From Prostheceraeus crozeri (lineage: Eukaryota > Platyhelminthes > Polycladida > Euryleptidae), in NCBI GenBank assembly GCA_907163375.1, contig CAJQUW010005348.1:372001-436000 (forward strand): DNA of 64,000 bases. The letters run 5' to 3'. Shown here one piece after another: positions 1 through 12,598 of the stretch. The position numbers and the translations under genes were made by a program. The notes beneath the pieces were generated by a model. The model made no database searches, was not told the DNA's origin, and was given only the letters and a program-made list of their open reading frames with translations. How positions within the stretch are numbered: the first letter of the stretch is position 1; each line of letters starts with the position of its first letter.

Positions 1-404
1 ATCAAGAGCCTTTTAACGAAATTCAACGTAACATTAGGTTATGAGCCTATTCTAACTTTGAAACAAGAGCTAATGAAGAAAGGACCTGAGCAAGCCAAGC
101 AACATGGAGTGGTTTACAAACTTGAATGTGTCGAATGTAACTGAAAATATGTCGGAGAGTCAAAGAATGAGTAGAAAAGCACATGAGAAATGTAAGAAAA
201 TTTGATACACATTCAGAAATATGCAATCATGTCATGAATGATGACCATCAACTTAACTGGAATTCAAAGAAAAGTATTGGTATAGAAAGCAATCACAATA
301 GCGGAGTGGTAAAGGAGGCGATATGCAGCAAACATCATAGAAGTGAAAATAAAGTGAAGTTCAGTTTGAACAATATGTGGGATAATGTGAAACGAGATAT
401 CTAG
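1..404 (+). pseudogene. Penelope-like element remnant: C-terminal GIY-YIG region
   Basis: The conceptual translation in the + frames gives a block reading VVYKLECVECN followed by KYVGES, which is the GIY-YIG nuclease signature of Penelope-like retroelements. Further downstream come a DWN/NWNS-type block (NWNSKKSIGIESN), then VKEAIC and NMWDNV, all in the order seen at the C-terminus of Penelope-family proteins. The copy is decayed and begins before the window, so the reverse transcriptase part is not visible. The most open stretch is 183-404. Family assignment rests on motif order only; the exact clade is not determined. Confidence 0.65.
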
Positions 405-3400
405 ATAAATAGTATTGTACATTGGGTCAAAATTAAAATTTTAAAAAAATTTTTAAATTTAGGAAGTAAAATTAAACCTTCGTTTTTTGAATCCATGATC
501 ATGTTGTCCGTTGGCAGCGAAATTTGCATAAATAAAAATAAAATCAACATCAAAAACTGTAGGCCTTTGTCTAAATATTTATGGGCTTCTTCAAAAAAAT
601 ACATATATATGTATATAGGCTACTCCTCTTGAAACTTCGAAAACCCATTCCCTTTTGTAAAAATAGCAATATTTGTTCTTTAAACCGAGCAACAAGAGGA
701 ATGAACTAGTCAACCAACGCCAATCTCACTATCTAATCTCACCTTCATATAATATTGCGATGTTTATGTCAGAAACAGCATGCGATTCTTAAACGTCAAA
801 CAGTTCGTCTGGTGAATTAGTTACGATAAGAATATCGGTCAGTTTTCTTGTCTGAGTTATTTGCAACTGCTCTCCTGCTACTGTCGATCAATAAAATATA
901 TTTTAAGGAATTATTTCTTGAGGAATGTTTGTCTCATGACACTTGCACGTCTCGTAGAAATGTAGACATCCGATCAATTCCTTTTATTCAATATTGATAG
1001 CAATTTTCAATTTGCAATATTCGAATTTGCCGTGGCACGCGATTTCTGATTCTCATCCTAAAGAAATCAAACTGGGAATTCTCTCATCGCAACTTGGAAA
1101 TGACCCCATGTCCTATTAGTTTATCCTCTGAAGTGCATCGAAAATAAGTGGCATACGAACACAAAAACAGATTGATAGAATTTATTTATGCATGGAATAC
1201 AACTCAAACACACATGAATTTTCTTCAGAACTAAACATTTCAATCTATCTGTGAAATGATATTCTACTGTAGGCTTGCATAGCAACTTCAAATGCTATCA
1301 TAAACAAGAAGGGTAGCTTGGATATATCCAAAGAACTCAAATGATTCAGGGACAAAAATACCACTTAAAAGTGTCATTACTACTAAGCCTTTTAGTAAGT
1401 AACATTAACATTGAAATTGATTGATATAGACTCATAGTTATGAAATTCTGTACTCACATTTCAAATCGACGTACTTCGCTGAAAGTCATCACACAAATGT
1501 TTACAAGACTGGCAGCTATCAGACATTCGAAAAATATGCTTTTAAAAATTGCTCATAAATGTGGTGGGTCTGCCCGATTAGTGATGAAACGTTTATGGGG
1601 GAAGAATGGTATGGGGTGGATGGACTTAAAAATCTGTATTCGTCTGAGTGATCAAGGAACATCTTATTTGTTCGGTACGTTGATATAAGGGATGAGCATG
1701 AATTTTTGTTATGCTACATCTAATTAATTATCAATTAGTTTCTGTCTTTGTGTCCTGATAAGAGCAAATTTCTAAGTTTCACATACTAAATCATCCTTTT
1801 TCAACATGATTTTAACCAATCAATTTTTATAATTTTGTTCCCTTTTTCGTTGGCATTCATTATATATCAAAATGATAATAATCACAATTTCAAGCACAAG
1901 TTTAAATGGAATCCTAATCGTGTCAAACAGCGGAGATTGTGCATCAGCAAAAAACTGTTCCAAACAGTTTCACTGACCCAGAATCACTTGTTACAAAAAT
2001 ATATTCCGGAGCGACTTTACTACACGAAGCATTTTCGTCTACACATGACACGTACGGAAAAATATAAACACTCATTCTTTCTTTATGTTTCTTCCTTCTT
2101 AAACCGGAAAGACAACAGTGTCTGATCGCAGTGTATCTAGCTTCACCATCTGTTTTCATCTGAAATGTGCTATATTTACCTGTACTACTTTATCACAATT
2201 TGATTTCTATTTGCTTGAAAATATACACTTATTATTATTATTATTCATGAAAGAAAAGCAATAATCGGAAACACATTACTCAATATTAACATAAAAGTCA
2301 GTAAACTTCAAAATGGCTATCTCAAATCTTGACTTCAGTATTTAAAAGTCACGAGCCGGTGTCCGGTACACACCATATTGTCCCTGACATAAAAAGAGCA
2401 AATCGGTTGAGGTTTTGTCTAACGAATTCGGAGGACTTGGTTGTTGACCATGTCGCTCTATGCATCTGTTCAGCTTAGTTCCATTTAAAATTCATGAACA
2501 TGCTTACCTCAGCGTGGAGGAGCCCCTCATCCCATTTAGCCGGAAGACGATATTTGGCTCATGCTGTGCTGATTGGGGAATGACAAAGCGCCGCAACACG
2601 TTTGTAGGCAAATGTCCAAGGAAATGTTCGATTTCGAAAAGACTGCAACATACATTTACCTTAACGCCAACGCTCTGATGCTCCACCCGGTAACATGCGG
2701 ATTTTCAGATCCCTCACATTTTGTGCCTGTTCAGTTGACCTGATTAAATCAGGTCAGGCGCAGCGAAGTGAGAGCTTTTAATGTGTGGTCTGAGTCAGAA
2801 TACATGGATTAACATAAACACATGTACACCCAACATTATGACATACTTAAATTCATTTGCGACATCTGCTTAGTAGCCTACACCATACGAAGCGATCTCA
2901 AAAATCTCTTGCCTTCATGACCAAAAACTTCCGCAGTGCTCGATTTGCAAAGCTTTGATGTCACTACGTCTCCGCTGTAAGGCTTTAACGTTGCTGCATG
3001 CTACAGTCTTACCTATCTAGAGCGCTATGATAGGTCTACCTACTTCAATTTCGGATTCTTTTCCTTCCAACTTCCAATGACATCTTCGACCTCAACCACA
3101 TAGTCGGAAGATGGACTGCAAAACCGTGCTGTGTCTATAAGACCACCGAGAAATGTTCTCTTTTCATAACGGAATTTACATGAAATAATAAGATTTCAAT
3201 TAATCGCAACTTCTACAAATAGCAATTGTTATACATGTGATCAAAACGCGACACGGTAAACCAATCGAAGGATCCAGGAAATGGAAGATGCCAAAGTTAA
3301 ACATCTTCCCAAGTGGAGAATCGTGTAAATAATTAGGCTACCTAAAGTCAAAAGCGAGTGAATAGAAATTATAAATTATAACTTGTGATAACATATATAT

Positions 3401-3424
3401 GATAGTATATAAGATGCATTATAT

Positions 3425-3430
<6 letters not shown>
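405..3430. other. Non-coding stretch, no gene recognised
   Basis: AT-rich sequence with only short random open frames and no recognisable protein. It holds a short TTA trinucleotide run near 2227-2245 and a small palindrome near 2735-2755. I see no RNA gene or transposon end here. Confidence 0.5.
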
Positions 3431-3464
<34 letters not shown>

Positions 3465-3478
3465 TATATATATATATA
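3431..3478. repeat. (TA)n microsatellite, mariner target
   Basis: An alternating TA tract with one GC interruption. The mariner that follows starts immediately after its last TA, so the microsatellite supplied the TA target dinucleotide. Confidence 0.9.
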
Positions 3479-3866
3479 CAGGGTGAGTAAAAAGTAACGC
3501 CCGATTTCAGCTACCTGATTTAATATGCAAATACTCTTATCTCTCATATCTTTTATCGCATATCCCGGGTGAAATCATGAAATTTTTGAGTGCAAAGTAA
3601 GAAGGTCTACTTTAATAAAATTTATTTTCAGAAAGATGAAAAGATTGTCTACTAAAAGTGTTCAAACTGTTCGCCGTTGTGCTCGATACACAGTTCCAGT
3701 CGAGTAACAACACTTCGGCACACTTTCTCGCACATTTCAATACTAATTGTTCTCATCTGGTTGGTAATGACATCTCGAAGTTCAGGTAGTGTACGAGGCC
3801 TCCTTGAATAAACGAGATCTTTTAAAACTCCCCACATGAAAAAATCCATGGGAGTTAAATCAGGTA
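3479..3866 (-). repeat. Left arm: inverted copy of the mariner 3' end
   Basis: Reads as the reverse complement of 4936-5313 with few differences. It therefore carries, on the minus strand, the last roughly 70 codons of the transposase and its 3' flank. One short insertion (about 9 bp) near 3540 accounts for the length difference. Confidence 0.9.
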
Positions 3867-4105
3867 AATGTAAAAAGTAATGCCCGATCTTTGCACAGTA
3901 ATCTGACTTGAGAGTCAGTGACAAATGTTGAATTGGAAATCGACCCTGCGCGTGCAAATTTTAGGCTCTCTAGGTGCAAGCACGCGTGTGTGTCTTCCAA
4001 TCGATTCTTCAATGTGAACAGCGTTCGGTCAGACTTTCTCTTCAGCTATAAAATTGATATGGTTAAGAACGAAATTTTATTGTCGCTTTTCCTTGCCTTG
4101 CTATA

Positions 4106-5149
4106 ATGGCTGTGCGACTTACTACAGAGCAACGAGTAGCTGCTGTGAAATTTTTCTACTTGTCTAATGAAAATGCTGCCGAAGCAAGCAGACGACTCAG
4201 TCAAGAATTTAACATTCCTCTTGTGCAAGGTCGCAACCTCAGATCCATCGTCAATAAATTTGAACTTACTGGTTCTGTGGAAGACGCGCATCGTTCAGGA
4301 AGGCCCATCTCTGCAACCTCAGACGAAAAACACGATCAACTGCTTGCAAGTCTTCAACGCAGCCCTCAGAAGTCCACTAGGAGATTATCTTTAGAGTTAG
4401 GAATATGTCAAAAAAGTGTCGTGAACTTACTAAGAAAGAACGGATTCCGACCATACAAGCCCCGATTGGTTCACGCCCTCTACGACGGAGATGCAGACAG
4501 ACGCCTTCAGTATGCTGAAGGTTTCCTCACCCTTTTACGACAGGACGAATCTCTTCTCGACCGGATATGGTGGTCCGATGAGGCCACTTTTAAACTAAAT
4601 GGCCATATCAACAAGCACAATTGTGTGTATTGGGCGACAGACAATCCTTATATGACGATTGAGCAGGAGGTAAATCTGCCAGGAGTAACTGTTTGGGCAG
4701 CCATATCTTCCCGAGGAATTATCGGACCATTCTTCTTTGACCATGCTGTGAATGGAAGTAACTACCTGGACATGTTAAAAGAACAATTCCATCCTTTAGT
4801 GCAAGATCAACAATTTTACTTCCAACAGGATGGCGCCCCAGCGCACTATGCTACACGTGTTCGTGAATGGTTAGACAACAACTTCACAGGAAAATGGATA
4901 GGACGACGAGGCCCTATTGAATTCCCAGCCAGATCACCTGATTTAACTCCCATGGATTTTTTCATGTGGGGAGTTTTAAAAGATCTCGTTTATTCAAGGA
5001 GGCCTCGTACACTACTTGAACTTCGAGATGTCATTACCAACCAGATGAGAACAATTAGTATTGAAATGTGCGAGAAAGTGTGCCGAAGTGTTGTTACTCG
5101 ACTGGAACTGTGTATCGAGCACAACGGCGAACAGTTTGAACACTTTTAG
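4106..5149 (+). CDS. Mariner (DD41D) transposase
   Basis: A 347-residue cut-and-paste transposase, the usual mariner length. An N-terminal paired helix-turn-helix region (about residues 1-120, with the linker GSVEDAHRSGRP) should bind the element ends. The catalytic domain shows WWSDEA (D158), FQQDGAPAHY (D242) and SPDLTPMDFF (D284). There are 41 residues between the second and third aspartates, which places it in the DD41D (rosa/visitor-like) group rather than classical DD34D mariner. The start ATG follows TTGCTATA and gives the typical MAVRLTTEQR beginning. All three catalytic acids are present and the frame is open, so the protein could be functional. Nothing in the sequence shows whether it is expressed. 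Confidence 0.93.
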   Translation: MAVRLTTEQRVAAVKFFYLSNENAAEASRRLSQEFNIPLVQGRNLRSIVNKFELTGSVEDAHRSGRPISATSDEKHDQLLASLQRSPQKSTRRLSLELGICQKSVVNLLRKNGFRPYKPRLVHALYDGDADRRLQYAEGFLTLLRQDESLLDRIWWSDEATFKLNGHINKHNCVYWATDNPYMTIEQEVNLPGVTVWAAISSRGIIGPFFFDHAVNGSNYLDMLKEQFHPLVQDQQFYFQQDGAPAHYATRVREWLDNNFTGKWIGRRGPIEFPARSPDLTPMDFFMWGVLKDLVYSRRPRTLLELRDVITNQMRTISIEMCEKVCRSVVTRLELCIEHNGEQFEHF

Positions 5150-5313
5150 TAGACAATCTTTTCATCTTTCTGAAAATAAATTTTATTAAAGTAGACCTTC
5201 TTACTTTGCACTCAAAAATTTCATGATTTCACCGGGGATATGCGATAAAAGATAAGAGTATTTGCATATTAAATCAGGTAGCTGAAATCGGGCGTTACTT
5301 TTTACTCACCCTG
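4936..5313 (+). repeat. Right arm of the mariner long inverted repeat
   Basis: Contains the codons for the SPDLTPMDFFMWG motif onwards, the stop codon and the 3' terminus. It is mirrored at 3479-3866 and appears to be the source copy. Confidence 0.88.
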
Positions 5314-5352
5314 TATATATTAATAATAAAATTCGCCATTGGCCAATTAGTT

Positions 5353-5521
5353 CAAAATAATTAAAGTAGACAAGGCCAATAAAAAAGATGTTATTTCTGA
5401 TGATATTTCGATTGACTCTTTATCAAATCAGATGGAAATCCATCTGATTTGATATAGAGTCAATCGAAATATCATCAGAAAAAACATTTTTTTATTGGGC
5501 TTGTCTACTTTAATTATTTTG
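5353..5521. repeat. Near-perfect hairpin (arms about 80 bp)
   Basis: The sequence from CAAAATAATTAAAGTAGAC to its centre near 5436 is repeated in inverted orientation up to GTCTACTTTAATTATTTTG. The arms differ by only a few bases and there is almost no loop. It sits between TA-rich tracts. It has no coding content and no clear transposon termini, so a foldback MITE or a local inverted duplication are both possible. Confidence 0.85.
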
Positions 5522-8500
5522 ATATATATATATATATATATATATATGCAATGCAATACATATAATATATATTATATACAACATAATGCATATAATATAT
5601 TGTATACAATGCAATACATGTGATATATATAATCTATTATAATAGTTATAAGACAGCTCTACTGCTATGTTCAATTAGCTTACGTAGTAATGACAGAAAT
5701 AAACGAGAGAATGGCTTTTGTTTACACGGAAATCACCTGCTACGCATGGCAAAAGATGTCTGCGACTTATATTTGCTAAATCAACATGTAGATACTGATA
5801 AAAAGCATTAATCTATATTGATATTTAAATATTAATCGGACAAGTATTATTATCTATGAATTGAAGTATCGAAAATGCGATTTTATCTTTTTTGCACAGA
5901 AGCGTTATTAACGAAAAATTTCATTTTTGAAATGCATCGTAAGCAATAATTCTGTTTCATTTGAATATCGTAGGCGACGACCGGGATCATTCAAGCTACC
6001 TTCATCAAATTCATGCAAACACATGCTACACCAGCATTACCTGAATAGTTGACAATGTCCATGAAACGTTGCTTGATTAGCTAACAGGATGGGATAACAT
6101 TTTACGGGTACATGATTGTCATTGAAGAAAAGTTATTTTCATCATAATTAGTATTATTAATCATTTTGTAACGCGAGTCTTTAACTCATTAGATTGATAA
6201 GTAAGTCATTACGCGCAATACTGATTAATGTTAATTACCTGATTGAAGACAAAATTTGACTTGACCTGCCGTTATTAAATGTTTTTTCTTCAGTATGTCC
6301 ACCTCCACGATTACCATTTGAGGTGTGAGATTTGTATTTTTTTGTTTTCAATAAACGCTAATTCATTCAAATTGCATAGAAGATGATAGAAATCGGTACC
6401 GACCCACTTCTTCTGGAACTCCTGCTTATCCAAGGTACCGGAACGTCTGCTATTCCTGCAATATTTCATGTATGCTGTATGGAAATCGATTTTTGCCTAA
6501 CAGCTAAAGAACCTGCTGCCAGCCTTACCCAGGCGGTTTCTAAGACGCCGGCTGACGTCCCAGCCGGCTGGCTTCGATTCATTCAGCCGTCGGATCGGCC
6601 CTGACCGAATGTTTTTGCCTTGGCCTGGCTTGCCGGTTCCAACCCTGAAGAAAGTCAACACACCATGTCCACTGAATGTACTATGTGAACACATTCTAAC
6701 CTCTGCTCTCAAATTGTCATGGTACCAAATCTGTGATCATCATCCATATTTTGAATTGACTTTGATGCTTTATTGCATGTCATTGCTAAGTCATGCAAAG
6801 ATCTATCATATTTCGATATTATGTTTAGAAAACTAAAGTAGGAAGCGCTAGAAAAGTGTTGCGTCATCTATCATGATGAGTGATTAATTAATTGAACTTA
6901 TCTAGGATAATTGTTGCCGTTATTATGTCATCAATAATGATTGTATTAAATCAGTTGCGTGTTCAGTTTCGGCATAACAGTTTCATAGTTCACCGAAGTT
7001 GCCTACCGTCGATTAGGAAATTTTGAAGTAAACTCAGTATCTTGAAGATAAAGTTGGTTTGAGATCACCTGAGAGGTCGTGTTTACTTCAAAGTAAATAT
7101 TGATCATAAGGGTTGATAATTGTTCTTTTTTCTTCTATGTCGTTCAATTACTGAGCAGTCACGAGGTGAATCATTAAACTCGCTGACTGATTCGCTTTCA
7201 TTCCATCTCCGGAGATTTCAAACTCATCCAAGTGAACATAGAGGAGGAATTTCACTAAATTGGACCAGTCGTGTCAATTTGTCACTCTCTCAGTCAGAGA
7301 ATTGAAGCAGAAAGATCAAAGAATTTGAATAGCCTATAACCAAAACCGAAGACAAGCTTGTGAAATAAGGAAGTCTTTCACGTTAGTTACTTTTCTACAT
7401 ATCCGGATTGACTATTCAGAAACTTCATAAATCGACGATAAATATATTTTCATTTGCGTTTGAGTTTGATAATGATACCTTGAAAGGAAACTCAGATGTC
7501 CGCAAACATCTGATTTGCATTATTGATTAATTAAAATATATATTGTCAGCAGAATGATTGACGATAGCTCAATACATAGCACAATTTCATTCCTTAATTG
7601 CGGATCTAGAGATGAAATAAGACAAAGAATTCAAAATGGTAACACTCATTATTCGTGAAATCCTCCCTCGTATTTAATATGTATATGTCAAAGCAATTTG
7701 ACATTAACGTTCTTTCATGGAATATTAATTGATTTGAGGTGGTTAAGGACTAACATGAGACATCGGATGATGTAATCTTTCTTCAGATGAGTAAAATAAA
7801 TAACATGAAAATATAATTGTCATAAACATCGAATTTGACCCTTCCCAACACATTTGATGTGTGAATTAACGTTAAATCTATTTGTTCTTATTGAAACCTA
7901 CAAAAGTGATTCAAGATTCAATATTTTTCACACATTTTCCAACTCAAACATCGTTTACTAATATTTAACGAGGACTTAAGCACGAAAACTGCTTTTGAAA
8001 ATGAGTTGACATTTTTGCGCAACTATTTATGAAACAGTGCGGAAGAGTGGAGCAAGTTAAGTTTTACATGGTATTTTTGAGTGAGGACACTAGACCAAGC
8101 ATTCTTTTAAAATGGTGTTGACTCTCATGTAGTTATAGAATAGTTTTTTAGTGGAATAATTTATCCATTTATGACATCTATTAAAACGTATGAGGTAAGA
8201 CAAATAGTGCCTGTCAGGATTAATTCTGCCATCATCCTTTTTCCGTTCTTAATCCTGATTTTAATCTTGACTATTGTGCTTCTGTCAGTTTTACGCTGTC
8301 ATTTCAATTCATCAATGCTTTGTTGATCACCATCACAGCTTATCAAACAGGTCAGTTACATTTCACATCTAGTGCAACAACGGAGTTGAACGGAGCAGTC
8401 TGTTCTCCTTGACTCCCAACATGTTTTGACAGAATTTGACGGCCTATTCTATATTATTACCGCATCGAAGTGAAATGGAATGCGGCATAACATCAATTCA

Positions 8501-8608
8501 TGTTTAAACGCAGATGTACTTAGTGAAACTTGATGTCATTGGATCCCATGAACCTATTCTTTGAGCAATGGAAACGGTTCCGATACGTTTTCAGACGGTT
8601 CATCAAAA
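5522..8608. other. Non-coding stretch with a small GC-rich patch
   Basis: Begins with TA-rich low-complexity sequence (to about 5640). A GC-richer patch lies at about 6390-6680 but its open frames match nothing I recognise. The remainder is AT-rich. No RNA gene or transposon termini were seen. Confidence 0.5.
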
Positions 8609-8616
8609 CTTGTAGC

Positions 8617-10984
8617 CCGGGCTGTGGAGCCGGAGCCGGAGCCGAGCCGGAGCCGGAGCCTTAAGGAGCCGATGGTTTTGGTCGGAGCCGGAGCCGGAGC
8701 CGAGCCGATTTATCACAAAGGCTCCGGCTCCGGCTCCGATAGTTTGAGCTTTGATATAAATCTAGAATATTGAAAGTTATTAATTGGCATCATAAAAAAA
8801 TTAAATCATTTGAAATCTAAAGATATGTCTTTTAAGTGTACCAATGATCTGTCCTCCACGATATCTTTCTTTGCAGTTGCCGCCTTCTTTTGTATTATAT
8901 TTATTATATATTTACACACATGTGTAATATTTTTTTATTGCATATGTTTCGTAAGATGTTCCATATTGACAACGTATTCTCCAAAATCCATTAATTTGAA
9001 GACTTGTTATATGCATGCTAACTAGATGATTGTAGATTCCTAGAGACAAGTCGCCAGTCATTTATGTACACATTTCCAGTTCAGTCAGCAAAGATAATAT
9101 AGCTACATTTCTTGCGCAATGTCTTAAATCTAATACGGTTACTATGTAGGCTATCATCTATCGGTATGGCTACTGGCATCTGTGACAATGCCAATTTCCT
9201 TAGATTGTATTGTAGGCTCTTGTGCAGTCCCCCCACCTACATTTTTCAAAACAATCGATTACTCAATTTGATCAATTTTGATTGGAGGGATAACTCTTCA
9301 CACTCACACGAATGATCTGACTACAGGTCCTCACATGGCTATAGCAATAAGCGACCCAGCCACTTCTAGTAGCGCCCTATTATTTTAAAGGTATCTCATT
9401 CACAATGAATTTCCTTTGACTTCAAAATTCAAAGGGTATATTTCAATGCGAAAAACCCGAAGGCAAATTACAATGTTGACTTGCTGACGAAGTTTGCGAC
9501 CATGACATCGCAATTACCCACGTAGATTTTTACAACAGCACGGAATGCTTCACTCAAACCGGTGATGCTGAAACGGACATCCAATGGTGCTGCATCTTTT
9601 GACCAGAGAAAAATGGGGGGGGGAGGACTGCACAAGAGCCGTATCGTGTAATAATATTTCCCCAAATGTCATAGACCTGTGGATTTCAAGAATTTTCATT
9701 ATTATTTTTTCCGTCTGTCAACACTTTATGCTGATATCATGCTGACTTATATGTAAACAACAAAAAAAGACTGAGACGCTCTCAATAAAGGCGCCTTTTG
9801 ACCTCCCTTTTCTATTGTCTGTGACATTAAACCGCACGCGCATTCGAAAGCTAGCAAAGTAGATGGGATTTCTGCTCGGTGCTTGCAGTCAAATTTTTAT
9901 TATGCATAGCACCCTGCAACATACTGTGTGATACTCCGAGTTCAGTTTCATCAGCCTAACCATCATCAGAGGAATAGTGGTAATGTGTTATACATAAATT
10001 GAATATAATAATATACATGAATCATTGATGAATTATTTAGTGCAACTTTACGCCATAATGAAAAATACGAAATTAATATAATGTAAGTTAGGCCTTAACT
10101 TATTAAGTATGCTGCATAGAATTACAAAACTTGTCCTAAATTAGATATTTTTAATTTTTTTAAGTATAATTTTCAATTGTACATTTCTAGCCTACACTGC
10201 AATGAGGCTATCTAAATTACAATTTCTACAGATGATGAGTCGTGGGCTACCCACCGATCATATTATTCATGGACCAACAGACTATTGAATAAAGGCAATA
10301 ACAAATAACAATAACAACCTAAGCTAGCCTATATACACTTTAATATTCAATAAAGCAATTGATATCTCTATTGATACGGTATATTTGGCTATATAGTCGA
10401 TACCCTTTCCATGTTCGAGTAGATACAGGCCCTATAAGCTATTTAGAGGCATACGCTATCCAGTTTCATATTCAAGCTTTGTTAAAAAGCTTATACTACT
10501 ATTCGGCCCCTGTGACGGCTAATTAGGTATATCATCATCACTCATGTTGTCTTATTTAATGTAGCCTCGTAGTAGACTGGTTGCAGGCTAGGCCAATTTA
10601 TATTTAGCCAGTGCGGGAGATCTTTATCTAATTTAACCAATCCTGGCTATAACTTTATTTTATCTTTCAGAGATAGTCAATTCATGCAAAAATATATGAC
10701 AAGTATGCTATTTGTCATTATATTAGGCTATTATCATTTTTATTATTAACTTAAGTCGTTGCTTGTTAATGAAAACTAATTTGATGATTGTAGCAAGCCT
10801 CTAAAAGCCACACCGTTATCCAAAAACCCGTTCAACGGATCCAGGATAACCAGCATAGATAGAACCTGAATTTGAAGTCGGAGCCGGAGCCGAGCCGAGC
10901 CGAGCCGGAGCCGGAGCCTTTCACATCAGTGTCGTGGAGCCGGAGCCGGAGCCGATGAGATAACGCATCGGCTCCACAGCCCTG
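8617..10984. mobile_element. hAT-type non-autonomous element, 2.37 kb
   Basis: The termini read CCGGGCTGTGGAGCC on the left and, inverted, CAGGGCTGTGGAGCC on the right. Both are followed inward by iterated GGAGCCGGAGCCG blocks (8628-8741 and 10876-10978). The element is flanked by a perfect 8-bp direct repeat, CTTGTAGC, at 8609-8616 and 10985-10992, as expected for hAT insertion. No hAT transposase is visible inside, so it is non-autonomous or gutted. A run near 10284-10318 (GAATAAAGGCAATAACAA plus iterated AACAAT) looks like the 3' tail of another retroelement caught inside. Confidence 0.85.
9215..9640. mobile_element. Small nested MITE, possibly Harbinger-like
   Basis: GGCTCTTGTGCAGTCC at 9215 is matched in inverted orientation at 9625-9640, each followed inward by a C or G run. 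The trinucleotide GTA flanks both ends (9212-9214, 9641-9643). A 3-bp duplication with GG-starting termini fits a PIF/Harbinger MITE, but the usual TWA target is not met, so the family is tentative. It lies inside the hAT element and is younger. Confidence 0.5.
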
Positions 10985-10992
10985 CTTGTAGC

Positions 10993-12598
10993 TACAATGT
11001 CATTCATTTGGATCAGAACAGAGCAACCATAATTTAACATTGTGCTCACTATTGTGAGAAGATGAGAAATTATGGTAAATTGAATTATTGAAAATATTAT
11101 CTTTATATCAAAATTACTCGAAATTAATTCACATCAGGTCAAACACGATCGTTGTAAATGATTAACGGACAATCGCCTCGAATGGGTCAAAGTCCGAAGT
11201 TTTCCTACACGTCTTCATTCTACGATTCGTATAGACACCTTTTCTTTGGAATATGCATGAAGTGGTTCTATGAAGCACATCGTTGACTGAATATCAGACG
11301 CGCAAAATGATTTATATGGTTAACAAATCAGACTTCAGCGCCACACACAGACAGCAGTCATAGTACATTTCCTCGTAAAATAAATCACCCTTAATCGTCT
11401 CTTACGACCCAATTAAGTGTACTCTAAAATAATGATGTACGTGATAGAAAATAGATATGGTAGACTTGCATGATTCACACTCGAAATATATATTGTCAGA
11501 TGGTCAGCTCCAAGCGATTACAGTTGGATGAACCAAATTGAATTGCTCATGATATTTCAAAATCCTTTGCTGTTAAGTGGAGCTCACCAATCGATTAATT
11601 TCAATTGCAACCGAAAGCAATCGATTAATTACCATTGCTTAATAAAAATAATCAACGATTACAGCTATTTATGGCAGCATTGAGTTAAACGCAATTATTT
11701 TTTGCTTCTTCAATTGTTGTTAAACAGTTACTGTCTTCATAGAGCTATGTGTTTTTTTGTTTGTACTGCTTGTCATGTTTTGCATGATGATGAGCAAGTT
11801 GTAGGGATATTACACATCGAACACTTGTTAACTGTATCCATAATTGAACTTAGATGCTGATGAACACAAATTAGAGGATTAATTGACAGGTTCGCTTAAA
11901 TGGGTAACCTGTGATTCAAAAAAGGAAAAACGAAATACCTTCTCGACATGAATTGTAATCTAAAATTAACTATTTAGTCTTTAACTATCTCAAATCTTTA
12001 ATCTAAACTTAAAGCTTTCTTAAAAAATTTTAACTCTTAACTTGAAAATTTATGAACAATAATGAACAATATTATCTGCGGGATCATTCCATTCATTCAG
12101 ATTGTTCAGCGAACCTGGCTCACTGGCGTGAGAAATTGGCTCATGAAAGCTGGAGTAACTGTGTTGCCATAATTTTTGTGCAGCTCTGATTTTAATCACT
12201 CATATTTCCAATAATATACTACCTACATGTAGTTTCTACCACACTTAACTTAATGCTTATTTATTTGTGTCATAAACTTATACTGACTTGCTGACAATAC
12301 AGATCACTGCCAACTATTTATGAAAAGAGATCATTTTCAAATTAATTCAAGGATCATGAGGTTGTATGTAACGTATCAATATAGATTTGATCCACAGCTT
12401 AAAAACGAAACGTTTGAACGTTGAAGTTTAGGATTGTGTTAAGTTTTGTGGAGCGATTTTTGAAACGCTCTCTATGCATACTGTATACAGACACGTAAAG
12501 TGGACAGGGCAGACATTATGCCGGACTTGAATTGCTCTAGCCGATAAATAGTGGCTAGATCACGGGGAGATATTTTTATGCAAAATGCGCAATACTGA
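10993..12598. other. Non-coding stretch, no gene recognised
   Basis: AT-rich with local repeats such as CAATCGATTAAT near 11589 and 11620. No coding or RNA gene features were found. Confidence 0.5.

Larger units (their letters stand above)
3479..5313 (+). mobile_element. Mariner-type transposon, DD41D group, with long inverted ends
   Basis: The element starts CAGGGTGAGTAAAAAGTAAC and ends with the reverse complement, each end flanked by TA, as expected of Tc1/mariner elements. Its transposase reads through without a break. The ends are unusual. Instead of a short terminal repeat, the left 388 bp (3479-3866) are an inverted copy of the right 378 bp (4936-5313), which include the last part of the transposase gene. 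An older, diverged left terminus (GTAAAAAGTAATGCCCGAT) is still visible just inside at about 3872, so the outer left arm looks like a later inverted duplication of the right end. The left arm carries about 9 extra bases. Confidence 0.9.

Noticed and set aside
3652-3957. Separate minus-strand gene at the left of the mariner
   Set aside because: It is the inverted copy of the transposase 3' end plus unrelated codons.
6383-6712. Host exon in the GC-richer patch
   Set aside because: Open frames on both strands match nothing recognisable and no convincing splice signals flank them.
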